Assembly: GCF_024868665.1 (NCBI RefSeq)
Contig: NC_079897.1
Location: 8,218,403-8,282,402 of the forward strand
Reading direction: 5' to 3'
Source of the DNA: Triplophysa rosa
Lineage: Eukaryota > Chordata > Actinopteri > Cypriniformes > Nemacheilidae
DNA length: 64,000 nucleotides
Each line of letters begins with the position of its first letter. The stretch's first letter is position 1. A model generated the notes under the pieces. It did no database searches, was not told the DNA's origin, and saw only the letters and a list, made by a program, of their open reading frames with translations. This document shows positions 42,891 through 52,449 of the stretch, piece after piece. The position numbers and the translations under genes were made by a program.

Positions 42891-43110
42891 TAGCGAGTGA
42901 TCCCATAAAAATAAATTATCGGTACGTTTAAGGATGATTTTTGGTATGGGATATACTTAAGGATATGTTTTACCCTCGGTGAATAACAATTTAAAACACA
43001 AGTCTTAAGATATAACAAGAATAAACAATGTATTAAGAATAAGTTTGAAAGAGCTCCGACTCTCCGAAAGAAAACCTCAGCAAAACCTTACGCGCTTACA
43101 CCACTGGAAG
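42891..43110. other. Unassigned segment next to the LINE B 5' end
   Basis: This ~220-bp AT-rich piece lies between LINE B and the resumed DIRS-2 3' UTR and has no counterpart in DIRS-1. It may be filler or an older insertion. I see no ends or coding frame. Confidence 0.35.
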
Positions 43111-43789
43111 GTTACGATTCGTGGTAACGCTCACTTGTGACTCGGCCAGGCCAGTCAGTGTCGCTCCGCTGGAAATCGTGATGCTGCTCAGCGCCGTGGT
43201 GTTTCGTATAGGGACCCCATTCTGTCTCGACACAACATTGAGAGACTGACAGAAAGGATGTAACCTCCATTCCCTGATGGAGGGAACAAGACGTTGTGTC
43301 CTTCATGCCACAATGCTTTGCCGTCCGCTGCAGCGACAGAGAATGCCTCTCAGGTTCTAGGCTGTCACGTTCGAGGACAAAGGCAGTCGCATCCAAGATT
43401 ACAGTGGCGAGACATGTCTGACGACATGAGCACGCTGTAGGAAATTTCAGCTCTTTTAGAGAAATTACTCCTTTAGACACCTAGGTCCGCAACCGAAATG
43501 CATAGGGGAAGTCGCACACAAGAGGACGAGTCCACTGTTCTGCATCGTAGAATCCAGTAGATCTCAGAGATAATAATGCCCAGCATGTTATGCCTCGCTG
43601 GTCCTGAACAACAAAAGGTGAATGGGCACGCATCTTCCTTTTATACCCGTATGCATGGGGTGGAGACTGGCATGCCTTGCCATTCGCCAAGTTCATTGGC
43701 CTTTTAAAAGTACAATCAGAGATGATAGGTTCTCAAGTTCAAACCCCATTCGGTCTCGACACAACGTCCAGAGACCGACAGAAAGGGAA
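43111..43789 (+). repeat. DIRS-2 3' UTR end and 3' inverted terminal repeat
   Basis: 43111-43370 matches the DIRS-1 3' region ('caggccagtcag', 'cagcgccgtgg', 'ccttcatgccacaatg'), and 43370-43789 is the inverted copy of 36403-36840. The minus-strand ORFs here are by-products of the repeat. Confidence 0.8.
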
Positions 43790-44339
43790 TTCTTTCTTAC
43801 ATCGTATATGTACGCGGTTGTTTATGCTGAACTTTGTGAGCACAGCGCACTTCAACACAGCTCTCCTGCACCAGTGAATCATTTAAAAGCCTCTGATTGG
43901 CCATTATATTCATACACTGAACTGTGAATGGTTGTAATGCTCACTGCTGTAGCAAAATGTAATGCTGTAATCGACATTCGTTTATTTTCACTTTTTAGAT
44001 CGCGACTGTTGTAGTTAGTTTTTATTATGCAGTGGGATGTCTTGAATACATATCTTGCATTTGGATGGCATTTTGTTCACCTTGGTGTCATTTTTCTAAA
44101 GCCTCTGTTAATTTCCTCCCCGATGTAAACATAATGTATGTTATGAACTGATCTCTCTTATCTAATTGATTATCTGCTAATGGAGCCAAACGTTAATTTA
44201 CACGTTGAAAAGTTATTCAGGAACAATGTTGGGCAGTAATGCATTACTTAGTAATACATTACTGTAGTTTGATACATGCCGACGGAATGCAGTGTTTTAT
44301 CATCTATATTGTAAAAAGAGAAATAGCTTTTTCAAAGTC
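43790..44339. other. Repeat-like flank, no gene seen
   Basis: The segment at about 43880-43960 ('aaaagcctctgattggcca', 'gtaatgctcac') also occurs next to the DIRS-1 end at 7935-7995, but in opposite orientation relative to the DIRS. Near 44227 a 'gttgggcagtaatgcattac' motif is a common fish repeat start. No coding motif is evident. Confidence 0.45.
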
Positions 44340-44935
44340 TAGATGCCTGCCTGTCGATCCGCGATCTCATCGAACATCGAACATGGTATGTACCCCCCTT
44401 TATACTCACAGGTATTTGGTACCAGCAAGCCTGACCAGGGGCAGCCTGCGGGGCATCCGAGACCCGGATCATTGTGCCCACCTCCTATCCACGAAATGGT
44501 CCGGGTCCCCGCAATGCCAGCAGACCGGCCCAGACCTCCCTGCCGCCCTAGTGGCAGGAAGTGGAGCAAGTACAGGATGTGGAGAGAGCACCAAAGACCA
44601 GGAGGTTCTGCATGGGCAGCGGTCTGGCAGCCAGCTGTGCCTCTCCCGACAGTAACGGCAGCAGACGCATCGCCCAGTCCTCCCGTGGCCAGCCACTGGT
44701 CTCTGCGGTCTTTTAGAAAATCTTGACAAACGCCTGCGGATCGTCCTGCGGCCCCATTTTGCTCATCTGGAGTAGCTTGGCAGTGGCTGGTTGTGCTGTC
44801 GTTTCTGCCCTAACCCCCTGGTCTATCCAGCTCTGGAACCTCTCGCGGTCTTCTTGTTGGGCCTGTAGGATCACCTGGAAGCGGCGCTCCTGATCGGTCC
44901 TCAGATCCAACAGCGCCTAGTGTTGTTCACGGTGG
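44340..44935 (-). pseudogene. Ty3/gypsy gag and start of protease, decayed
   Basis: On the minus strand: 'LDLRTDQERRFQVILQAQQE' and 'DRERFQSWIDQGV' (helical gag N-terminus, 44910-44790), 'SKMGPQDDPQAFVKIF' followed by an in-frame stop, then 'LLPLLSGEAQLAARPLP' and 'NLLVFGALHIL' in another frame. A deletion leads to a single zinc knuckle 'PVCWHCGDPDHFVDR' (CxxCx3-4HxxxC-like, last Cys uncertain). Near 44400 'IPVSIKGGTY' marks the beginning of the retropepsin domain, before the element ends at about 44340. Gag and protease of this type belong to fish Ty3/gypsy elements. It is disabled by a stop, frameshifts and a large 3' truncation. Confidence 0.78.
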
Positions 44936-45009
44936 GGGACCGCAAGGGACGAGATGACATCCGCAAAAGGCGTAGCCGCTGAAGTCTGCATGACAGCGGT
45001 GGCCTTCCT

Positions 45010-45255
45010 GCGTCCTTCCCGGGTTTTGGCACGAGTGTAACAAGTTCAATAGGTAGGAAGGAAGAGGACGAGGTTGGCTGGACTGCTACTGGCTTTATTA
45101 CGATCGAACATACACAAAAACTTAACAGATCCGGGTGTTCACTTAGCACCCCTTTAAATCGGAAGTATTTAGCAAAGTCCTTCGATAGTTGCTTCTTCCA
45201 TGATCGTTCCTCCCAGAGCCCACAAGGCCAGTGAGCAGTCTGTCTCTCTCTCAAT
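45010..45255 (-). mobile_element. LTR fragment with primer-binding-like site
   Basis: On the minus strand the segment contains a 'cgtaataaagcc' polyadenylation signal and ends '...gttaca'. It is followed by 'gtgccaaaacccgggaag', which looks like a tRNA primer-binding site. It interrupts the sequence between the gypsy leader at 45270-45310 and gag at 44910. The other end is not clear. An ORF through it (44901-45260) is not a real gene. Confidence 0.5.
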
Positions 45256-45310
45256 CCCACTGCTCACTGTCCATGGCTGCCTGCTGGGTTCGGTCTTGGC
45301 TGATTCATTA

Positions 45311-45894
45311 TGTCGCAATTGTTCAAGGAAGGGATGAACCCAGGCGCAGGCAGCAGTGCATGAAATACTGTAATTAAAACTTTAATATAACGAAACAAAA
45401 AGCCCACGATGGGGATTACATTGGAATGGCACAAAACAGAAACAAAAGACTACCCACAAGGGGATAAAAAAACAAGAGAACAAGATAAACTAAACTTACT
45501 TTACACACGACACTGACAAGACTAGATAAAACATGAAAACATCAAGGCACAGGGCAAGGTAATCCAAATAGGCGAGGTAATCCAACAAGACACGGTGAGG
45601 CAAGCAGCAAGGCACAAGTGCACACAAGCAACGTTGCAAAACGAATCAGCACAGGACAGCAAACACAAGGGCATTAAATAGGGAGCAAATCAAGAGGGAA
45701 CAGGTGAAGGGCATGAAACAATTAACAAGCAATGATAAAGAAACAAGAGAGGGGGGGACACTGACGAGACTCGAGAAAGCGCATGGTATGTCTAATAAAC
45801 AATACCATGTCTTTCTCACACTAGACACGTTGGTCTGTCATGATCCTGCCACAAGACTAAGAAAACCAAGAGTAAGAGAGGCAGAATCATGATA
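45311..45894 (-). mobile_element. Ty3/gypsy 5' LTR (minus strand)
   Basis: The minus strand begins near 'tcatgattctgcctctctt' and ends 'caattgcgaca', followed by a leader and gag downstream. It contains an 'atattaaagtttt' polyadenylation-type signal and a 'gcctgcgcctgggttca' ending, parallel to the solo LTR at 6316-6805. The expected TG start appears mutated to TA. Confidence 0.72.
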
Positions 45895-46292
45895 CCAACT
45901 CTTATCATAACCTTCAGAAAACAAACAGATAAAACTACATAGGCATCATGTTATATTGCATGTATGAGAGAAAAGTGATCGTATCACGGCGGTGGTGTAC
46001 GCAGACCAGATACAACATAAAGCTATCACCATTATGGGAAGCGCTGTAGACAAGGGAATCAGTTCAGAAACTGAAGGGCTAGAGTGAGCTGGTTTAGGGA
46101 TACCTGATGTGCCTGCTGACACCAGCGGTCGATCCTCCACACTGGATGCCAGCCTCTGATGCTTGATGACAAGTTCTCTCGACATGACGGCGGAGGGTCG
46201 CGGAACGACAATCACAACAGGACGTGGCTTAGAGATGAACCCCCATGGCTTAATCGTGACTTCAGAGGTTCCCCCGCAAAAAGGTTAATTAA
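45895..46292 (-). other. Leader-like segment with a short ORF between two LTRs
   Basis: A minus-strand frame (46215-45946) encodes 89 residues with a hydrophobic stretch 'LSTALPIMVIALCCIWSAY'. I do not recognise it. It follows the LTR-like block at 46293-46742 and precedes the gypsy LTR, so it may be a fragment of another LTR element's internal region. A host exon is less likely. Confidence 0.3.
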
Positions 46293-46742
46293 TGTCCATC
46301 AAAACACAGTCTGGAAGATCTGAATAATAAGCAAGGTCCAAATACTCTTGAATATATTTCTCTAAAGACTGAACAGTATACAAAAGGGTACCCAGGTACA
46401 CAGGCAAAAATCCAAGCACAAGCAAACAGAGTCCGAACGGCAAGACAAAGGGCATAATCCAAAGACACGTAAAACAAGAAAAGACTAAACTTTGGTAACT
46501 GGAACTGGCTCTGTAATGCTGCTATCACTAGGCGAAGCGATATGCGCAAGCAATACTCAGCAGTGGGTAACAGGAAGTGAATGGCTTATAAGGTGTGTGA
46601 TTAGCTACAGGTGTGTGCAAAGGGTTGTAGGAAATGAAGTCTGGGTGACATTTAACTGTCTATGTAAAGTTCGAGAGTCCTTGTGGTGACTAGGCAACAT
46701 CTGGTGGTGAATCCATGGAGGAGCAAAGCACAGATCGTGACA
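46293..46742 (-). mobile_element. Putative LTR (minus strand)
   Basis: The minus strand reads TGTCACGATC at its start and GATGGACA at its end (TG...CA). It has a 'cttataagcc' TATA-like box and a T-rich R-like segment. The 450-bp size and order suit a gypsy LTR, but no partner LTR or target duplication was found. Confidence 0.5.
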
Positions 46743-48085
46743 AGTTTACAGTCAGTAAGCTCTTAAATGTGATTTTTTTGCGAATCTGTGATTTGCAATT
46801 GGATAGTGTATTCAAGCTGCTTATATCTTGTAATTGTTCCGTGTCTGGCTGTCTCCGCTGGAATGAAAACAGAGATGTTTTCCAAGTCAAAGAAGGCCGA
46901 GCATCAGAACACAACTACATATTACGCGATGACAATGAACTAATTGTAGCTCCAAAGTTTTTACCAGCCAGTGTGAACTTTTCAGGAAAGTTCTGTTTGG
47001 TTTGTCCCAGTGAACTAGTGAAAAAGAAGTTTTGGTTCTTTTGAGCCTGTTTTATTTTATTGCTGGGCGCATAAATGAATCCATGCAAGCATGGGCTTTA
47101 TAACTTTGACAAGAGATTCAGTATGTGTAATGTACACCCCTTAATATTTGTTAATTTAGATATTCCAGACACAGTCATCACTGGAATTAGTGTGATTCAA
47201 CTATAAAATTGACCCTTGAAACCAATGTAAATTTGGCTTAGCCAGGTGTGCATGGCAACAGAAGTCCATTGTTCCTTCTTTCTCCGAAGAGACGCCACGA
47301 ACCAGTTTCGAGGCAGGTATAGCGCAGAAGAGAGAGTCTTTTCAGAGCAGGCTCGATATTTAATTTCATGAGAGGGCATGCCCACCTGAGTTTGAATCGA
47401 CCAATCAGAGTTGAGCAGGGAAGAGGTTCTTTGTCCACTCAACAGCTAATTTGCATCTTTATGACCTCCTGGCAACTTTACAAAATACCATTCGAACTTA
47501 TAACATAATGAAAAGAGAAGGTTCTATGGTCACACAATATATAAACAAGGAGGAATTGTAAAGACAAACATGTATATATCAAATATGCTAAGGTTTGAAT
47601 TGCATCAAGTCATGATTCATTCGGAGGTATGAATACAAACAAAGCCTGAATTAAACTTGCCTATTTAACAATTACAGATTATTTAAAATGGCAAGAGCGA
47701 CAACATATAACCTTGATATTTAGATATACAGTATTTATAGAAAAGGAGAGTTGAATCACACAAGTTCCTATTTGTCAGAGAAGTTTCTCTGGTTAGCCTC
47801 AGATGTTAAGTTCCAGATGAGACAGAGAGACGTCTCACCAATGCTTTGAAGCTTAGGAGTCGTAAAATATCCCACAGAGAAACAAAAGGGGTTATCAAAA
47901 CTCTCAGTGAGAGGTCAAAACCTAAAATCAGACCCCTGGAGCTAGGTTTTGACTCTGGTCTTTTGATGATGGTATCAAGAAACCAGTAGAAAAGGGAGTG
48001 GGGGGTGGGGGGTTATGGCTTTTCTCTCAATGATCCAGTCACTACAACATATACATATACATAGACATATACAGTATATACACAT
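46743..48085. other. Intron-like, no supported gene
   Basis: A plus-strand frame to 47044 and minus-strand frames at 47197-47442 lack recognisable motifs and good splice sites. The end (48040-48085) is a simple tata/catatac repeat in which an hAT has inserted. Confidence 0.4.
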
Positions 48086-48304
48086 TAGGGATGTAACGGT
48101 ATTGTAAATATCGAAGTATCACGATAGCATTTTTTTTTCGATACTATCGTGGTCGCATGACGATAGATCTTCCAGGCAAAGTGTAGTTTTTTCAGCCGAA
48201 TGGAGCGAGTTGAGGGAAGCGGGAACTACAATTCCCATCAACCCATGCATGCCCATCATCCTCTGCGCTCTGCTGCCACCCGCTACAGATCAAGTTGAGC
48301 GAAA

Positions 48305-49543
48305 ATGGCGGATGCCGCTAGTGGCATAGAAACGGATTTACAAATTGTTGAAGCTAGGGCTGGGCGGAATGATGGAATATTCCATTACCGTGGAATAAAA
48401 TGTCAACCGTAAGAGATTTCTCTATTCCATGTATTCCGCGGAATGTAAATAAGTGGGCGTGGTTAACTCGGCGCTCTGCAAATTAGGCGCTATTCTGAAA
48501 AAAACTAATGAATTAATCCACCCGTAACAAATGAACGTATCAAACATTCTTTTGACCTTCTTTCAGTCTGTAGTTTAGTGATCCGCTCCAGTCCGGCGCG
48601 TTCTCTCTCACCCGCACTGCTCGTGCAGGGATCTGCGACAGCATTTAAAAAAGCTCATTCTCAACACGTATTTCAGAAGTCAGGTTGTTTTGAAAAGCTG
48701 TTAATAGTTTTATAAAGTTTAACTTCAGTCGAGCCAAGGTGAAACTTGCATTGAAATGCACGATGATGCTCGCGAGCACGTGAGCGCTTTGATGTGACAC
48801 ACTTCTACCTCCAGTTTTGAGAGACGCGTGAGGAGTCACCAGAGACTCGCAGTGCAAAAACAAGCCTGAGAATAAACAAACCTAAAGACAGAGAGTTGCA
48901 ACACACTAAAAGTGCTCATCTAATAGAGAGTGAAGAGCGATAAAGACCTACAGTACAGACCCCATGAACACCAGTTTAGTCATATACTGTACTCTCATTG
49001 TTTGTGCATATTCATACTTTATTGTTATATATGTTGTCTATCTTCCTACTGTATACATATGATATAGCCAGAAGATAAATATGAATAAATAATACATCTG
49101 ATTATCAGAACTTAATTTGATATCTTTAGTACATTTTCATAACTTACCTACATTTTAACTATGGTGAGCATTTAAATGAACTGTAATAAATAAATTAGTT
49201 AAATCAATCTAAGAAAAATGAGGTATAAAATATAGAATTATAATGGGAGATTGTTTCATGAAATATATCGTTACCGTGAAATAAAATTACTCATTCCTTG
49301 AAATAGATTTTTGGCCATTCCTCCCACCTCTAGTTGAAGCTAAAGCGAATTATAAATCGCATGTGTGGAAGCATTTCGGTTTTCCCGTAATAAGAAACGA
49401 GAAAAGGTGACGGACAGACAAAAAACAATATGCAGATACTGCCAGACTGCGGTGAAGTACAATTCGGGGAATACGACTAATATGAAGAGCCATTTGTTAC
49501 ATCACCCCGAAAAGTTTCATGATGATACGAGGAGAAAAAAATA
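48305..49543 (+). pseudogene. hAT transposase N-terminus with BED finger, split
   Basis: The frame starts MADAASGIETDLQIVEA at 48305. It is cut by the MITE and resumes after 49332 with 'KANYKSHVWKHFGFPVI', 'KTICRYCQTAVKY' and 'NTTNMKSHLLHHPEKFHDD', ending in a stop at about 49543. 'VWKHFGF' plus the C2H2-type 'CRYCQ...HLLHH' set is a BED zinc finger, the DNA-binding domain of hAT transposases and ZBED proteins. No catalytic DDE domain follows. The reading frame across the insertion stays consistent when the MITE and one duplicated 8-mer are removed. Confidence 0.85.
48355..49332. mobile_element. hAT MITE nested in the BED exon
   Basis: The left end tagggctgggcggaatg and the right end cattcctcccacctcta are imperfect inverted repeats, flanked by a perfect 8-bp duplication gttgaagc (48347-48354, 49333-49340). 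Subterminal 'ggaatattccattaccgtgg' and 'ccgtgaaataaaat' motifs mirror each other. It is 978 bp with no coding motif. The tagggctgggcg end resembles that of the element at 57468. Confidence 0.93.
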
Positions 49544-49935
49544 GCAGTGAGTGAAGCAGTGAATGAGGTGAGTGTGTGAGTGAAGCAGTGAATGAGGCGA
49601 GTACCTGACTGGTTGTGAGTTGTTAAAAGTTGACAAACAACTCAAACTTTTTTTCATTTTAATTTTTTCATGTTTCATGCTCTCAATTTTTATGTTATTA
49701 ATTTTTATGTTATTATATTACTGTTCTTTGCACTTTAAAATTACCTAATCTAAAAATAATAAATGTGATCTTTGTTTAGTCATAGTTTAATAAACACTTA
49801 TGCCACATTTTTCCAAGTCTTCATTTGTTTTGTTTTTTCTCCTGCACAAAATTCAATAAACATCGTATAGTAGTTTTCATATCGAGGTACTATCGTATCG
49901 TGAAATGTTGATACCGTTACATCCCTAATACACAT

Positions 49936-50303
49936 ATATCTCTAGTTGCCGTTAACTCTCATATTAGCAAAAACTTTAAAACAGGTAAAGCAGAGTGTGC
50001 TCGCTCTGACCTTGCTCGGTTAAACCACAACAGCCAACACAAGTTTCTCCTCCATCATTGCAGTCTCCAGACGTTTCAACCCATGAAGTCAAGCGCTTTT
50101 CTCCTCAACATCAGGCACTTAGAGAGCTCTAGCAAGGCGCATGGCGCACATAAACGGCGTGCAAAAGGCTAACTGCCAGCAAAAAAACAATTCAAGAAGG
50201 TGCTTCTCACTGCAAAAAAACATGTTATGTGTGATCCGGGCCTACTTCAGTACTAACCAGTCACTCCGTATTAAACGACAAGCATGTATATGTTATTCTT
50301 CAG
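49936..50303 (+). other. Intron-like sequence before exon candidate 2
   Basis: No protein motif. The last bases 'atgttattcttcag' form an acceptable splice acceptor at 50303/50304. The ATG-started frame beginning at 50141 is probably only intron read-through into the exon. Confidence 0.45.
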
Positions 50304-50423
50304 CTGGATGTGAGTCTATACCTGAGGCAACGGTGGAGCAAGAGGAGGAACCAGCCCTGCAGCAGGATTCAGCCAAGTACATTAAGAAGAAACAACCATC
50401 CAAAAGAGTCAAAAGCAAGTCAG
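50304..50423 (+). CDS. Host gene exon candidate 2, unrecognised protein
   Basis: A 120-bp segment lies between 'ttattcttcag' and the strong donor gtaagat (50424). In phase 1 it encodes 'GCESIPEATVEQEEEPALQQ', 'DSAKYIKKKQPSKRVKSKS' and a final split G. It is an acidic stretch followed by a basic, lysine-rich stretch like a nuclear-localisation signal. Both borders are phase 1, so it could be included or skipped without a frameshift. The starting phase fits the end of exon candidate 1 (32415), giving an Ala codon across the junction. I do not recognise the protein. It is not similar to any transposon protein here. Confidence 0.62.
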
Positions 50424-50624
50424 GTAAGATATCCATACTTGCAGCAACCTGAGAAAGAGAAGTCTGTTTTGTACAGAGAAAATGGTCCTTTTTATTCAAG
50501 ATCCCCCCAGAAAATAAGATATGTTCCAGACCTTTAACACAACCGTATGAAACTGTGAATGTTCCAAAGCCCAATTACATGCATTGAGACCATGTGTCCA
50601 TCGCTTGCAACACAGGATACCATT

Positions 50625-50790
50625 TTAATGGTAGTCAGTGGTGCCCCAGAAATCTCTGTTGCTAACATTCCTCCAAATATCTTTCTATGTGTTCAACAGA
50701 ACAAGAAATGTATACAGGTTTGGAACAACTTGAGGTTAAGTAATTCAATGACAGAATATACATTTTTGGGTGAACTATCCCTGTTTTCAT
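50625..50790. mobile_element. Fragment of the TTAA-type MITE
   Basis: 'tctatgtgttcaacagaacaa', 'acaggtttggaacaact' and 'tttttgggtgaactatccct' are the right-arm motifs of the MITE at 32883-33833. The left half is missing. Confidence 0.7.
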
Positions 50791-51535
50791 GGCAAGAAGT
50801 GGCTCGTGTAAGCTAAGGTGTTCATTGTTTGCTCTGCCTTATATGTTCAAAACCTGGTCTCTTTCCTCCCTTATACATGTAGATCTTTAGTAGAATGTCC
50901 AAGGATCTCTTTCCCATACAACAAGCAGCAAAAGGACATTTGAAGTAAAATTGAATTGTAGTGTTTTGAAGGCATACAATCATAGGTGGATTGGCCATCT
51001 GGCAAATGCCAGAGGGGAAGCGGACCATTTTTTAAAATGTGGGCCGGTCAGATTTTTAAAATTATATATAAATACATTGTTTTTACAGGCTGACAGCGCA
51101 TAGGAGTTTTCCCGGTGGGCCATTGCTCAACGTGGGCCGGCCCACTGTTAGGATATAAAGAAATAATAACAATAATCATTTTATTTCGCTCACTTTTTAC
51201 TAGCTGTTGTGATTTCTGTGTCCAAGTGTTTTAATACAGCAGCGGTAACAAGTGCTCGTCAATGTCAAAAGATTGACCAATCAAATAAAAAAAGACCGGG
51301 TTCACAGAATTCCAGCCAATCAAATTACAGATACCAAATAGAATAGAGCCAATCAAACTAAAGACAGAACTTTCAGCCAATCAAATTGAAGGAGGCAGAA
51401 CTTACTGTCGGTAGGCAGGCGCTTAACCTACTCCAGTGTGATGATTCAGTTTTAATGATGACCATGTAGTGAGATGTAAGAAGGCAAACAAAACAAAGCC
51501 AACGGTTTTACAATAAAAATGTTAAATGGTAAGAT
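50791..51535. other. Repeat-like non-coding stretch
   Basis: Around 50980-51150 the motifs 'gggccggtcag', 'cccggtgggccattg' and 'gtgggccggcccact' look like part of a DNA-transposon repeat. The segment 51290-51400 has short repeats of 'agccaatcaaa'. No gene is seen. Confidence 0.45.
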
Positions 51536-51689
51536 TCAACTCAACTCAACTCAACTCAACTTTATTTATATAGCGCTTTTACAATTTTCATTGTTACAAA
51601 GCAGCTGTACATGAGACACATTGACTACAAGCAAAACAATCAAAGTTGTACCTGCAAAAACAAGAAAAGGTTGAAAACACAGAAGACAG

Positions 51690-51823
51690 ACACACCCACA
51701 CACAAAACACTCCACACACACAACACGCACACGCACCAACACACACAGACACACACACACACACACACACACACACGTACGTACACAGACAAGTACGCAC
51801 ACACACACACGCTCAGTGAGAGC
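51690..51823. repeat. CA/AC microsatellite in LINE C 3' UTR
   Basis: A largely uninterrupted ac run at about 51745-51777, with imperfect cacaca runs on either side. Long ORFs read through it on both strands are artefacts of the dinucleotide repeat. Confidence 0.9.
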
Positions 51824-52449
51824 ACACATTTAGGATAAAGGAGAGAGAAGCACAGGTCAAATATAACAGATAATAAATTCCTATATGCAATATTAATTAA
51901 GTAAAACTTTAAGATTCTAAAGCAGCCCCCCCGGTCAGGCAGATAGTGCAAAAACAGTATGCAAACGGTGGCGAGGAACCCAAAACTCTAATCGAGAAAA
52001 AAAACCTCAGGAGAACCCAGGCCCAACCAGGGGATTCCAGTTCCCCTCTGGCAAAAGCTGCTGCCTCTGCACAAGCTCCAGAGAACTTGCACAACAAGGC
52101 TAAATAAAATAAATAAACTTAATAATAAAATAAATTATAGTTTAAGATTATCATTAATAATCTAATAGCATTTGAAATTTTGTGGTGAAGACATGTCAAG
52201 AGACCGCGTCCTTCTTTATCCAGCTCTATCATCTCAGCTCTTGTCAGGTCCCCACTTCCCATTCTCCGCTCTACCATCAGGTCAGGCCATGAACTGCATC
52301 CTGCTCGCTGTGGTAACCTTGGAACAATGAGACAAGACTGGCTGAGAGTAGAGTACTGTTCTGTACTCTTTGATGCAACAAGTACATCAGTTGTGTTTTT
52401 GGTTCCGGTTGATCTAACTAATGCAGCCTAAACCCTCTGAAGATTTATA

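Larger units (their letters stand above)
36403..43789 (+). mobile_element. DIRS-2: DIRS retrotransposon with both terminal repeats
   Basis: The left end 'ttccctttctgtcagtctct' (36403) and the complement of the right end (to 43789) form inverted repeats of roughly 0.4 kb (36403-36840 and 43370-43789). Both contain a 'gggtataaaaggaa' promoter-like box and 'gataggttctcaag' or its complement. Between them lie gag, a recombinase, a 3' UTR, and a 3.7-kb minus-strand LINE (39192-42890) inserted in the 3' UTR. RT and most of RNase H are deleted. Flanking sequence is an Ngaro-like ORF1 on the left; its continuation on the right is not recognisable. Confidence 0.82.
48086..49927 (+). mobile_element. 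hAT element, internally deleted, 8-bp target duplication
   Basis: Ends 'tagggatgtaacggtat' and the complementary '...ataccgttacatcccta' are inverted repeats, followed inwards by mirrored 'atcgatac'-type motifs. Both sides carry atacacat (48078-48085, 49928-49935). Only the transposase N-terminus remains. It is interrupted by a second hAT MITE at 48355-49332. Confidence 0.93.

Noticed and set aside
43112..43480. 122-codon minus-strand ORF
   Set aside because: It is contained in the 3' region and inverted terminal repeat of DIRS-2; similar open frames appear wherever this repeat occurs.
46715..47044. Plus-strand 110-codon ORF as possible exon
   Set aside because: It begins within the LTR-like block, has no convincing splice sites and shows no recognisable protein motif.
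51566..51951. Several overlapping ORFs rich in Cys/Val or His/Thr
   Set aside because: All are translations of the CA microsatellite in the LINE C 3' UTR.
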